NCBI GenBank assembly: GCA_964601085.1
Contig: CAZRLN010000001.1
Coordinates: 152,649 to 216,648 of the forward strand
Direction: 5' to 3'
Length of the DNA: 64,000 nucleotides
Source: UBA1444 sp964601085
GTDB taxonomy: Bacteria > Bacillota > Negativicutes > UBA1444
Within the stretch, counting starts at the first letter, position 1. Every line of letters begins with the position of its first letter. This document shows positions 7,366 to 14,899 of the stretch, piece after piece. The translations under genes were made by a program, and so were the position numbers. The notes below the pieces were generated by a model. The model saw only the letters and a list, made by a program, of their open reading frames with translations. It did not search any database and was not told where the DNA came from.

Positions 7366-8391
7366 TTGATTAAAATTGCCGTAGATGCCATGGGTGGCGA
7401 TTTTGCTCCGGATGAAATCGTTTTGGGTGCTGTCGAAGGCGCCCGCCAATACGGTTGCGAGATTTTCTTGGTTGGCGATGAAGTCCGCATTCGCGAATCG
7501 CTGCAAAAAGCGCCAGGATGGGACCGCTTACCGATTCATATTGTTCACGCATCGGAGACCATTGATATGCATGATCAGCCGGGGGCGGCAGTCCGGCGCA
7601 AAAAAGACGCCTCCGTTGTGGTTGCGGCACGGTTGGTGAAGGAACAGCAATGCGATGTGGCGATTGCTGCCGGGCATACGGGGGCAGCGGTTGCATCGGC
7701 GTTGTTTGGCCTGGGTCGGATTCCAGGGATAGAGCGGGCGGCTATTGCCACGGTCATTCCAAATTTACGCGGACGCACCGTGCTGCTGGACGCCGGGGCA
7801 AATGTTGATTCCAAGCCGAAACATCTGGTGCAGGCTGCCATCATGGGCTCGATCTATGCCGAATTTGTGCTGGGAATTGACAAGCCGCGGGTTGGGCTCT
7901 TAAATATCGGCGAGGAATCGACGAAGGGAAATGAGCAGGCGTTGGCCACATTTCCTTTGCTAAGTGAGTTGAAAACCATCAATTTTATCGGTAATGTCGA
8001 AGGACGGGACATCATGGCCGGCACGGTTGATGTGGTCGTTTGCGACGGGTTTGTGGGCAATATCGTTCTAAAAACTTCGGAAGGGTTGGCTAAAGCCTTA
8101 TTGCAACTGGTTCGTGAAAATATCGTGCAGGGGGGCTATTTGGCAAAACTAGGCGGATTGTTGATTATGCCGGCGATGCGGAAACTGAAAAAGAAACTGG
8201 ATTACGCCGAATATGGCGGGGCGCCGTTGTTGGGTGTCAATGCCGGTTTTATGATTTGCCACGGCAGTTCCAAGGCCAAGGCGATCACAAGCGCTGTGCG
8301 CTCGGCAAAAGAGTTATACGAGCAGCGGGTACTCGAACATATTCGGGAAAACCTGATGATGGAGGGAATGACCAATGACACAAGGAACTGA
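7366..8391 (+). CDS. plsX: Phosphate acyltransferase PlsX
   Basis: The 341-residue protein begins IKIAVDAMGGDFAPDE, the universal PlsX start, and contains AVRRKKDASVVVAARLV and FVGNIVLKTSEGLA. PlsX turns acyl-ACP into acyl-phosphate for PlsY, the first committed step of phospholipid synthesis in Firmicutes, at the inner face of the membrane. An ATG at 7357 overlaps the fapR stop, but GGAAGGA (7351-7357) is too close for it. TTG 7366 is properly spaced and gives the canonical N-terminus, so I prefer it. It overlaps fabH by 17 bases. Confidence 0.96.
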   Translation: MIKIAVDAMGGDFAPDEIVLGAVEGARQYGCEIFLVGDEVRIRESLQKAPGWDRLPIHIVHASETIDMHDQPGAAVRRKKDASVVVAARLVKEQQCDVAIAAGHTGAAVASALFGLGRIPGIERAAIATVIPNLRGRTVLLDAGANVDSKPKHLVQAAIMGSIYAEFVLGIDKPRVGLLNIGEESTKGNEQALATFPLLSELKTINFIGNVEGRDIMAGTVDVVVCDGFVGNIVLKTSEGLAKALLQLVRENIVQGGYLAKLGGLLIMPAMRKLKKKLDYAEYGGAPLLGVNAGFMICHGSSKAKAITSAVRSAKELYEQRVLEHIRENLMMEGMTNDTRN

Positions 8392-9379
8392 AAAAGCGGT
8401 GGGAATCATTGGAATCGGCAGCTTTGCGCCGGAAAAGATTCTCACCAATAAAGACCTTGAGCAGATCGTGGACACAAGCGATGAGTGGATTTCCGAGCGA
8501 ACGGGAATCAAGGTCCGACATATCGTGGCAGATGGGGAGAATACGTCGGATATTGCCGCCAAAGCGGCGGAGAGGGCGCTAAAGGATGCAGGGCTGACGG
8601 CGGACGATATTGATCTGATTGTTGTGGCTACGGCGACGCCGGATATGTTGTTCCCTTCCACTGCGTGTTTGGTGCAGAACAAACTCAAGGCTGCGAAAGC
8701 GGCGGCGTATGATTTGGCTGCCGGATGTTCCGGGTTTATGTATGCCATCGTTACCGCCAGCCAGTTCATAAAAACCGGATTGTACAAACATGTATTGGTG
8801 ATCGGCGCAGAAAGCCTTTCCCGTATCTTGGACTGGACGGATCGCAACACCTGCGTTTTGTTCGGCGATGGCGCCGGCGCAGTCGTTTTGGGGGAAGTTC
8901 CGGAAGGGTATGGAATATTAGGTTCGAATTTGGGCTCAGATGGTTCGGGTGGAGATTTATTGTGTCTGCCGGCTGGTGGTACCAGTAGGCCGGCGACGGA
9001 AGAAACCGTCAGGGATCGACTCCATTTTGTGCATATGGCGGGCAATGAGGTGTTCAAATTTGCCGTCAAGGTTATGGGCGAAGCGGCGCTCAACGCCTTG
9101 GAACATGCGCAAATTGACACATCGGCAGTGGATTGGCTGATTCCGCATCAAGCCAATATTCGTATCATCCAGTCCGCCGCGAAACGACTGAAAATGCCGA
9201 TGGAAAAAGTCATCGTCAATGTGGACAAGTATGGCAACACCTCGTCGGCCTCCATCCCGATCGCTTTGGAAGAAGCGATTCACGACGGCAGGATCAAATC
9301 CGGACAAGTAATCACGATGGTTGGATTTGGCGCTGGACTGACATGGGCGTCGGCCGTCATGCGCTGGTATCGGAAATAA
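8375..9379 (+). CDS. fabH: Beta-ketoacyl-ACP synthase III FabH
   Basis: The 334-residue condensing enzyme starts fatty acid synthesis by joining an acyl-CoA primer to malonyl-ACP. Its Cys-His-Asn triad is visible: AAGCSGF (Cys ~residue 120), IPHQANIRI and GNTSSAS. The N-terminal DTSDEWISERTGIK also matches FabH. GGAGGGA (8360-8366) lies eight bases before ATG 8375, inside plsX, so the two are coupled. It sits between plsX and fabD as in many Firmicutes. The substrate pocket cannot be read by eye, so preference for straight or branched primers is open. Confidence 0.97.
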   Translation: MTQGTEKAVGIIGIGSFAPEKILTNKDLEQIVDTSDEWISERTGIKVRHIVADGENTSDIAAKAAERALKDAGLTADDIDLIVVATATPDMLFPSTACLVQNKLKAAKAAAYDLAAGCSGFMYAIVTASQFIKTGLYKHVLVIGAESLSRILDWTDRNTCVLFGDGAGAVVLGEVPEGYGILGSNLGSDGSGGDLLCLPAGGTSRPATEETVRDRLHFVHMAGNEVFKFAVKVMGEAALNALEHAQIDTSAVDWLIPHQANIRIIQSAAKRLKMPMEKVIVNVDKYGNTSSASIPIALEEAIHDGRIKSGQVITMVGFGAGLTWASAVMRWYRK

Positions 9380-9416
9380 TATTCCCTTCAACAATGCGTT
9401 ACGAGGAGGAAGATTG

Positions 9417-10361
9417 ATGAGTAAGACCGCTTTTCTATTTCCCGGACAAGGCTCGCAATCGGTAGGGATGGGAAAAGATCTGGCCGACAATTTTTCGGTT
9501 GCCCGCGAAGTCTTTGAAGAAGCAGATCAGGCGTTAGGTTTTTCCATCAGTAAACTGTGCTTTGAAGGTCCGGAAGACGAGTTGCGCAAAACTGTCAATA
9601 CCCAGCCGGCGATTTTGACGGTTAGCGTGGCGGCGTTGCGTGTTTTGCAGCAAGCGGAAATTTCGTTTGATATCACCGCGGGACACAGTCTTGGCGAGTA
9701 TTCCGCCTTGGTAGGAGCCGGAGTATTGGATTTTGCCGATGCGGTCCGCTTGGTCAACAAGCGGGGACAGTTTATGCAGGAAGCAGTTCCGCTGGGCGAA
9801 GGCGCTATGGCGGCGGTAATGGGAATGGAGCGGGAAAAGGTCGTTGATATCTGCGCCGAGGTGGAAAAAGAGGCAGGAGCCGTGCAAGCGGTCAATTTTA
9901 ACTGCCCCGGACAAATCGTGATCGCCGGGAAGACGGTGGCGGTTGAAAAAGCGGCGGCGGCGTTGAAAGCTGCGGGCGCCAAGAGGGCAATCATGCTGCC
10001 GGTGAGCGCGCCTTTCCATAGCACATTGTTGCAGCCGGCTGCGGAAAAATTGGCATTGGAATTGGAAAAAGTCTCTTTCCATGAACCCAAGTTACCGGTC
10101 GTAGCCAACGTGACCGGAAAGATTTCCACAAACAGTAACGAGATCAAACAACTATTGGTTACGCAGGCCGCGAATCCGGTTCTGTGGGAAGACTGCGTAG
10201 CCACGGTGGCGGCATATGGCGCCACCGTCAGCGTGGAGGTCGGCCCGGGGAAGGTTTTAACCGGCTTTACCAAAAAGATTGCACCGGAAATTGCCACATT
10301 CAACGTAGAAGATATGGAGTCCCTGCAAAAAACGCTTGATTATTTCAAGGAGGTCCGTTAG
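9417..10361 (+). CDS. fabD: Malonyl-CoA:ACP transacylase FabD
   Basis: The 314-residue enzyme loads malonyl groups on ACP. It opens KTAFLFPGQGSQSVGMG and has the nucleophile elbow GHSLGEYSALV (Ser ~92), NFNCPGQIVIAG and the catalytic histidine in VSAPFHSTLL. The start is ATG 9417 behind GAGGAGGA (9403-9410); an in-frame TTG three bases earlier is too near that site. The stop is followed after one base by the fabG start, so the two are tightly coupled within the FapR operon. Confidence 0.97.
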   Translation: MSKTAFLFPGQGSQSVGMGKDLADNFSVAREVFEEADQALGFSISKLCFEGPEDELRKTVNTQPAILTVSVAALRVLQQAEISFDITAGHSLGEYSALVGAGVLDFADAVRLVNKRGQFMQEAVPLGEGAMAAVMGMEREKVVDICAEVEKEAGAVQAVNFNCPGQIVIAGKTVAVEKAAAALKAAGAKRAIMLPVSAPFHSTLLQPAAEKLALELEKVSFHEPKLPVVANVTGKISTNSNEIKQLLVTQAANPVLWEDCVATVAAYGATVSVEVGPGKVLTGFTKKIAPEIATFNVEDMESLQKTLDYFKEVR

Positions 10362-10362
10362 A

Positions 10363-11106
10363 ATGCTATTAGCTGAAAAAACGGCGCTGGTTACCGGCGC
10401 TTCAAGGGGAATCGGCCGGGCGGCGGCGCTGGAACTGGCAAAAGCCGGGGCCAAGGTTGCGGTGAATTTTGCCGGAAATCGGACGGCTGCTGAAGAAGTC
10501 GTGTCCATGATCGAAGCCACCGGCGGGCAAGCCATGCTTGTTCAGGCCGATGTCGGCAATGCCGCGGATGTCGAGGCCATGATCAAGGCGGTTGTAGAGC
10601 GCTTTGGCAGGATTGACATTTTGGTGAACAATGCCGGAATCACGCGCGACAATTTGATCATGCGGATGAAGGAAGAAGACTGGGATGCGGTGATCCATAC
10701 CAATCTCAAGGGAATCTTCAATTGCACGAAGGCCGTCTCCAAGTTGATGATGAAGCAAAGATACGGTAGAATAATCAACATGGCATCGGTGGTCGGTGTC
10801 ATGGGGAACGCCGGACAGGCGAATTATGCGGCGGCAAAAGCCGGCGTCATCGGTTTCACAAAATCGATGGCCAAGGAACTGGCTTCTCGCAACATCACTG
10901 TCAATGCGGTGGCGCCAGGATACATTTCTACCGATATGACGGCGAATTTGCCGGAACAAGCCAGGTTGGAGTTGCAATCCCAAATCCCGTTGCAACGGTT
11001 GGGAAATCCGGAAGATGTCGCTGCGGCGGTGCTGTTTTTGGTATCGCCAGGCGCTGACTATATCACGGGCCAGACGATTCATGTCGATGGCGGAATGGTA
11101 ATGTAG
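10363..11106 (+). CDS. fabG: 3-oxoacyl-ACP reductase FabG
   Basis: A 247-residue short-chain dehydrogenase that reduces 3-ketoacyl-ACP with NADPH. The cofactor loop TGASRGIGRA is at residues ~12-21, NNAGITRDNL near 90, the catalytic serine in MASVVG, and the YxxxK pair in NYAAAKAG. The C-terminal YITGQTIHVDGGM is typical of FabG. AAGGAGG (10348-10354), inside the end of fabD, precedes ATG 10363. Context between fabD and acpP makes this the biosynthetic FabG rather than a catabolic relative. Confidence 0.96.
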   Translation: MLLAEKTALVTGASRGIGRAAALELAKAGAKVAVNFAGNRTAAEEVVSMIEATGGQAMLVQADVGNAADVEAMIKAVVERFGRIDILVNNAGITRDNLIMRMKEEDWDAVIHTNLKGIFNCTKAVSKLMMKQRYGRIINMASVVGVMGNAGQANYAAAKAGVIGFTKSMAKELASRNITVNAVAPGYISTDMTANLPEQARLELQSQIPLQRLGNPEDVAAAVLFLVSPGADYITGQTIHVDGGMVM

Positions 11107-11138
11107 AACCGACAGGACTTTGGAAGGAGGTGAAATGC

Positions 11139-11375
11139 ATGTCGACATTTGAAACAGTCAAGCGGATCGTAGTGGATCAGCTGCAGGTTGCTGCCGACGA
11201 CGTCAAAATTGATTCCACGTTTATTGACGATCTGGGCGCAGACTCCCTGGACATCGTGGAATTGATCATGGCTTTTGAAGAGGAATTCAACATTGAAATT
11301 CCTGACGAAATCGCTGAAAAGATCAAGACCGTCAAAGACGCGGTGGACTATATTGAAAAGGAAAAACAAGCCTAA
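11139..11375 (+). CDS. acpP: Acyl carrier protein
   Basis: The 78-residue acidic protein carries the phosphopantetheine attachment motif GADSLDIVELIM, with the modified serine at residue 36, and the usual helix-loop-helix layout (FETVKRIVVDQ, then EEEFNIEIPDEIAEKI). It shuttles acyl chains among all the Fab enzymes and PlsX. A near-perfect ribosome site, GGAAGGAGGTGA (11122-11132), sits seven bases before ATG 11139, fitting a highly expressed protein. A long hairpin without a T tract follows at 11388. Confidence 0.98.
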   Translation: MSTFETVKRIVVDQLQVAADDVKIDSTFIDDLGADSLDIVELIMAFEEEFNIEIPDEIAEKIKTVKDAVDYIEKEKQA

Positions 11376-11387
11376 ACGTTGTTGAAT

Positions 11388-11424
11388 GAGAAAGTCCCGT
11401 GGACCTGTTTCGCGGGACTTTCTC
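11388..11424 (+). other. Stable intercistronic hairpin after acpP
   Basis: GAGAAAGTCCCG (11388-11399) and CGGGACTTTCTC (11413-11424) pair perfectly over 12 bp around a 13-base loop. There is no T tract directly after it (AAGACATTATC follows), so it is a weak terminator at best. It could partly attenuate transcription into fabK-fabF or protect the acpP message from 3' decay. Confidence 0.75.
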
Positions 11425-11470
11425 AAGACATTATCTTTTTATTGAGAGACCGATTGGGGGATAAAATCAA

Positions 11471-12418
11471 TTGAAACTCCCGGAGTTAAGGATAGGAAAA
11501 CTGGTTGCAAAAGTTCCGATCATTCAGGGCGGAATGGCGATTCGCCTTTCCACAGCGCCGTTAGCTGCGGCCGTAGCCCGCGAAGGTGGCATTGGCTTGA
11601 TCGCGGCCTCAGGAATGACGGTGGATGAGTTACGCAATGAAATTCGCTTGGCCAGATCCCTGACAGACGGGATCATTGGCATCAACATGATGGTGGCGGC
11701 TCGTTCCTTTGCAGTAATGATAAAAACAGCCATCGAGGAAGGTATCGACCTGGTAGTGGCTGGAGCGGGATTTTCCCGTGATATGTTCGGGTTGGGCAAA
11801 GAATCGGGAACACCGATCGTGCCGATTGTTTCCAGTGCAAAACTGGCCCGAATTTCTGAAATGCTTGGTGCTTCGGCGGTAATCGTTGAGGGGAAGGAAG
11901 CCGGCGGTCATTTGGGAACAGATCGTTCCATGCGGGTTATTGTCCCGGAGGTGCGGGATGCTGTTAAGATCCCGGTTATCGGCGCTGGTGGCGTTATGAC
12001 CGGAAAAGATATTGTCGAAGTGATACGATTGGGCGCTAATGGCGTGCAAATGGGAATCCGGTTTGCCGCGAGTGAGGAATCCAATGCCGGTCCGGCGCTG
12101 AAGGAGTTTTATCTCAAAGCTCGTCCCGAAGATGTTATGCTGATCAAGAGTCCGGTCGGATTACCGGGTCAAGCGGTGCGAAATCCATTCGCGGAAAAAA
12201 TTGCGGATGGTACGGTTACCCGCCCGGAACCCTGCGACGGTTGCCTTAAGCATTGTTCGCAATCGTTTTGCATTATCCGGGCCTTGATTCGCGCACAACA
12301 GGGCGACGTAGAGACCGGTCTGGTTTTTACTGGCGAAAATGTTCACAAGATCAAAAAGATAATGCCGGTTAAAGAAATAATTGCCACGTTAGTAAAGGAA
12401 GCGGAAGAAACCGAATAA
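11471..12418 (+). CDS. fabK: FMN-dependent enoyl-ACP reductase, FabK-like (nitronate monooxygenase superfamily)
   Basis: The 315-residue TIM-barrel flavoprotein has VPIIQGGMAIRLS, the active-site EGKEAGGHLG and IPVIGAGGVMTG phosphate-binding loop shared by FabK and nitronate monooxygenases. Location between acpP and fabF, and the lack of any other enoyl reductase in the operon, argue that it completes each elongation cycle as FabK. It carries a four-cysteine run near the C-terminus (C-x2-C-x3-C-x4-C, starting CDGCLKHC at residue ~257) that I do not recall in pneumococcal FabK. Start is TTG 11471 behind GGGGGAT. The alternative is a nitronate monooxygenase-like oxidoreductase. Confidence 0.82.
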   Translation: MKLPELRIGKLVAKVPIIQGGMAIRLSTAPLAAAVAREGGIGLIAASGMTVDELRNEIRLARSLTDGIIGINMMVAARSFAVMIKTAIEEGIDLVVAGAGFSRDMFGLGKESGTPIVPIVSSAKLARISEMLGASAVIVEGKEAGGHLGTDRSMRVIVPEVRDAVKIPVIGAGGVMTGKDIVEVIRLGANGVQMGIRFAASEESNAGPALKEFYLKARPEDVMLIKSPVGLPGQAVRNPFAEKIADGTVTRPEPCDGCLKHCSQSFCIIRALIRAQQGDVETGLVFTGENVHKIKKIMPVKEIIATLVKEAEETE

Positions 12419-12433
12419 CGAGGAGTGACAAAT

Positions 12434-13675
12434 TTGAAAAAACGCGTTGTTATCACTGGATTAGGCGCGATTACTCCGGTTGGAAATACAGCGGAAGCGT
12501 TCTGGCAGGCACTGTTGGCAGGTCAGTCCGGAATTGGTTTGATCACCCGATTTGACGCTGCCGATTATGATGCGAAAATTGCCGGGGAAGTCAAAGGTTT
12601 TGATCCAACGGCGTTCATTGACAAGAAGGAAGCGCGCCGGATGGACCGGTTCACACAGTTTGCGATTGCAGCCTCGCGGATGGCTCTCACCGACTCGGGC
12701 TTGGATTTGGAAAAAGAAGATCGTTCCCGGATCGGCGCGTTTGTGGGTTCTGGAATTGGCGGCATGGACACTTTGCATGAACAATACCGGACACTGTTTG
12801 AAAAAGGGCCCAATCGAATCAGCCCGTTTTTCATTCCGATGATGATTGCCAATATGGCGGCTGGACAGGTATCCATCGCCTTTGGACTGCAGGGCCCAAG
12901 CAGCTGTGTGGTGACAGCTTGTGCAACGGGGACCAATTGCGTTGGCGATGCTATGCGGGTCATCCAGCGTGGCGATGCCGATGTTATGGTGGCAGGCGGC
13001 ACGGAAGCCGCAGTTTCACCGGCCGGCATGGCTGGCTTTTGCGCGATGAAAGCCTTGTCAACGCGCAACGATGCGCCGGAGAAAGCCTCCCGCCCCTTTG
13101 AAAAGGACCGCGATGGATTCGTAATGGGTGAGGGATCCGGTATCGTTGTTTTGGAATCGCTGGATCACGCACTAGCTCGTGGAGCGCGGATCTACGCTGA
13201 ACTGGCCGGTTATGGGACCAATGCGGATGCCTACCATGTCACGGCGCCGGCGCCGGAGGGCGCACAAGCGGCCCGGTGCATGGAACTGGCGATCAAAGAC
13301 GCCGGTCTGACGATTGCCGATGTCGATTACATCAATGCGCATGGTACATCGACGCCGCTGAACGACAAGAACGAAACCCTAGGAATTAAGGCGCTGTTTG
13401 GCGATCAGGCAAAGAATGTCGCGGTCAGCTCCATCAAGTCGATGACCGGTCATTTGTTGGGCGCCGCCGGTGGCGTCGAATGCGTTGCAACCGTGCTGAC
13501 GATCGTGAATGACATGATGCCGCCTACCATCAATTATGATACTCCCGACCCGGAATTGGACCTTGATTATGTTCCCAATCAGGCCCGCGCCAAAAAAGTG
13601 AGAGCCGCATTGTCCAATTCCTTCGGCTTTGGCGGACATAATGCCACATTGCTGGTCAAAAAATTTGAAAAATAA
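12434..13675 (+). CDS. fabF: Beta-ketoacyl-ACP synthase II FabF
   Basis: The 413-residue elongating condensing enzyme shows KRVVITGLGAITPVGN at the N-terminus, the catalytic cysteine in VTACATGTN (~residue 163) and the two histidines in INAHGTSTPLNDKNET and SMTGHLLGAAGG. It extends acyl-ACP with malonyl-ACP and often tunes chain composition with temperature. I choose TTG 12434, eight bases after GAGGAG; an in-frame GTG at 12425 is part of that ribosome site. It is the last fatty acid gene; no fabZ or acc genes follow. Confidence 0.96.
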   Translation: MKKRVVITGLGAITPVGNTAEAFWQALLAGQSGIGLITRFDAADYDAKIAGEVKGFDPTAFIDKKEARRMDRFTQFAIAASRMALTDSGLDLEKEDRSRIGAFVGSGIGGMDTLHEQYRTLFEKGPNRISPFFIPMMIANMAAGQVSIAFGLQGPSSCVVTACATGTNCVGDAMRVIQRGDADVMVAGGTEAAVSPAGMAGFCAMKALSTRNDAPEKASRPFEKDRDGFVMGEGSGIVVLESLDHALARGARIYAELAGYGTNADAYHVTAPAPEGAQAARCMELAIKDAGLTIADVDYINAHGTSTPLNDKNETLGIKALFGDQAKNVAVSSIKSMTGHLLGAAGGVECVATVLTIVNDMMPPTINYDTPDPELDLDYVPNQARAKKVRAALSNSFGFGGHNATLLVKKFEK

Positions 13676-14372
13676 GCAGAACCGGGAGCGTCAACTGGAA
13701 TATTTTACGACGTCTCTCGGTTTTTCTTTTCGCCAGCCGGAACTGTTGGCAGAGGCGTTGGTGCATTCTTCCTATGCACATGAGCATGCGAAGACTGCGA
13801 TGCCGCATAATGAGCGGTTGGAGTTTTTGGGCGACGCGGTGTTGGATTTGGCAATCAGCGAGCGGTTGTTCCGGGCGATTCCAAACCTGAACGAAGGTCT
13901 GATGACACAGGCCCGGGCGGCAGTCGTCTGTGAAAAGAGCCTGGCGGCTGTGGCCCAGCAGCTTCATCTCGGCGATTTTTTGTTGCTGGGCTGCGGCGAA
14001 CGGTCACGGGATGGCAAATATCCGGCGTCCATTCTTGCCGATGCTTTGGAAGCTGTGATTGGAGCCATTTACCTGGACGGCGGACTGGAGCCGGTACAAA
14101 GGTTTATCGATCGATTCTTGGGCGCAGAACTGTTGCGAGCACAGCAGGGTTCGATCATTCAGGATTATAAGACGCAATTGCAACAGGAATTGCAAAAAGA
14201 GGGTCCGCGAGCGATCGCTTATCAACTGATTTCGCAGACAGGGCCGCCTCATGACCGCACCTTTGCGGTGGAAGTATGGGTGGATGGGGAAGTGTTCGGT
14301 TCCGGATCCGGGAAGTCCAAAAAAGAAGCGGAACAGGTTGCGGCGCAAGCGGCGTTGACTACATTGGAGTAA
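13665..14372 (+). CDS. rnc: Ribonuclease III
   Basis: The enzyme cleaves double-stranded RNA, including 16S/23S precursors. The signature NERLEFLGDAVLDLAISE is at residues ~45-62 and a second metal-ligand region is ADALEAVIGAIYLDGG (~128). A C-terminal double-stranded RNA-binding domain runs from DYKTQLQQELQ to the end, with SGKSKKEAEQVAAQAAL. The start is uncertain: TTG 13665 overlaps the fabF stop and gives a family-like N-terminus of 235 residues but has a poor ribosome site; ATG 13641 is possible. rnc-smc-ftsY is a conserved Firmicute order, here interrupted by spoVS. Confidence 0.95.
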   Translation: MKNKQNRERQLEYFTTSLGFSFRQPELLAEALVHSSYAHEHAKTAMPHNERLEFLGDAVLDLAISERLFRAIPNLNEGLMTQARAAVVCEKSLAAVAQQLHLGDFLLLGCGERSRDGKYPASILADALEAVIGAIYLDGGLEPVQRFIDRFLGAELLRAQQGSIIQDYKTQLQQELQKEGPRAIAYQLISQTGPPHDRTFAVEVWVDGEVFGSGSGKSKKEAEQVAAQAALTTLE

Positions 14373-14382
14373 ACAAAGAAAG

Positions 14383-14415
14383 AAGCGGCCGGGAGAATAT
14401 CTTGGCTGCTTTTTT
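14383..14415 (+). terminator. Rho-independent terminator after rnc
   Basis: AAGCGGCC (14383-14390) pairs with GGCTGCTT (14404-14411), eight pairs with one wobble, then TTTTT. It closes the fapR-fab-rnc transcript. Confidence 0.82.
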
Positions 14416-14494
14416 ACTTTTAGAGGATTTCTGTCAGAAGTGCAGAAAGACTTATTAAAATGTTGATTATCTGTCTAATGAAGGAGGGGCGATC

Positions 14495-14755
14495 ATGACT
14501 GTATTAAAAGTGTCCGCGGTATCCAATCCCAAATCGGTTGCCGGCGCGTTGGCGGCGGTAGTGCGTGAGAATGGTTCGGCAGAAATGCAGGCGGTCGGAG
14601 CGGGCGCTGTCAACCAGTCAATGAAAGCCATAGCGATTGCCCGTGGCTATTTGGCGCCGGCGGGGATCAATCTGGTGGCCATTCCTTCGTTTGCCGAAAT
14701 CGAGATTGATGGACAAGAAAAAACCGCTTTGCATTTTCGGGTTGAGCCACGATAA
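14495..14755 (+). CDS. spoVS: Stage V sporulation protein S (SpoVS)
   Basis: The 86-residue protein begins TVLKVSAVSNPKSVAGALA and contains GAGAVNQSMKAIAIARGYL, which are nearly invariant in SpoVS. SpoVS is an Alba-like, probably nucleic acid-binding protein that influences cell division and spore coat/cortex stages. GAAGGAGGGG (14480-14489) precedes ATG 14495. It is flanked by its own terminators and so is probably monocistronic. It is the clearest sign in the window that the organism is, or descends from, an endospore former; SpoVS also occurs in some non-sporulating lineages. Confidence 0.95.
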   Translation: MTVLKVSAVSNPKSVAGALAAVVRENGSAEMQAVGAGAVNQSMKAIAIARGYLAPAGINLVAIPSFAEIEIDGQEKTALHFRVEPR

Positions 14756-14775
14756 GAGTCGTCATTCGCTTTGAT

Positions 14776-14810
14776 ACCTGTCCGCATTCGCTGACGGACA
14801 GGTTTTATTT
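14776..14810 (+). terminator. Rho-independent terminator after spoVS
   Basis: ACCTGTCCG (14776-14784) and CGGACAGGT (14795-14803) form a perfect 9-bp stem with a 10-base loop, followed by TTTATTT. Confidence 0.85.
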
Positions 14811-14837
14811 GTGTTGCACGATTTCTCATGTTACAAT
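14809..14837 (+). promoter_or_regulatory. Possible extended -10 promoter for smc-ftsY
   Basis: TACAAT at 14832-14837 is preceded by TG one base upstream, making an extended -10 element. The -35 region TTGTGT (14809-14814, 17-base spacing) is poor. It lies right after the spoVS terminator, where a promoter for smc is needed. Confidence 0.5.
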
Positions 14838-14899
14838 TTTTTATTGTGAAGTGGGTTTTCCACTCTGTAAATATGAAATGAAAGACTGGATGTGATGGT

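Noticed and set aside
8314..9120. Long antisense open frame (268 codons) across fabH
   Set aside because: It mirrors the codon pattern of fabH, has low-complexity Ser/Pro/Ala composition, no ribosome site and no recognisable domain. fabH is clearly the real gene.
9527..10303. Antisense frame of 258 codons across fabD
   Set aside because: Same reasoning: a shadow of a GC-biased coding sequence on the other strand, with no start signal.
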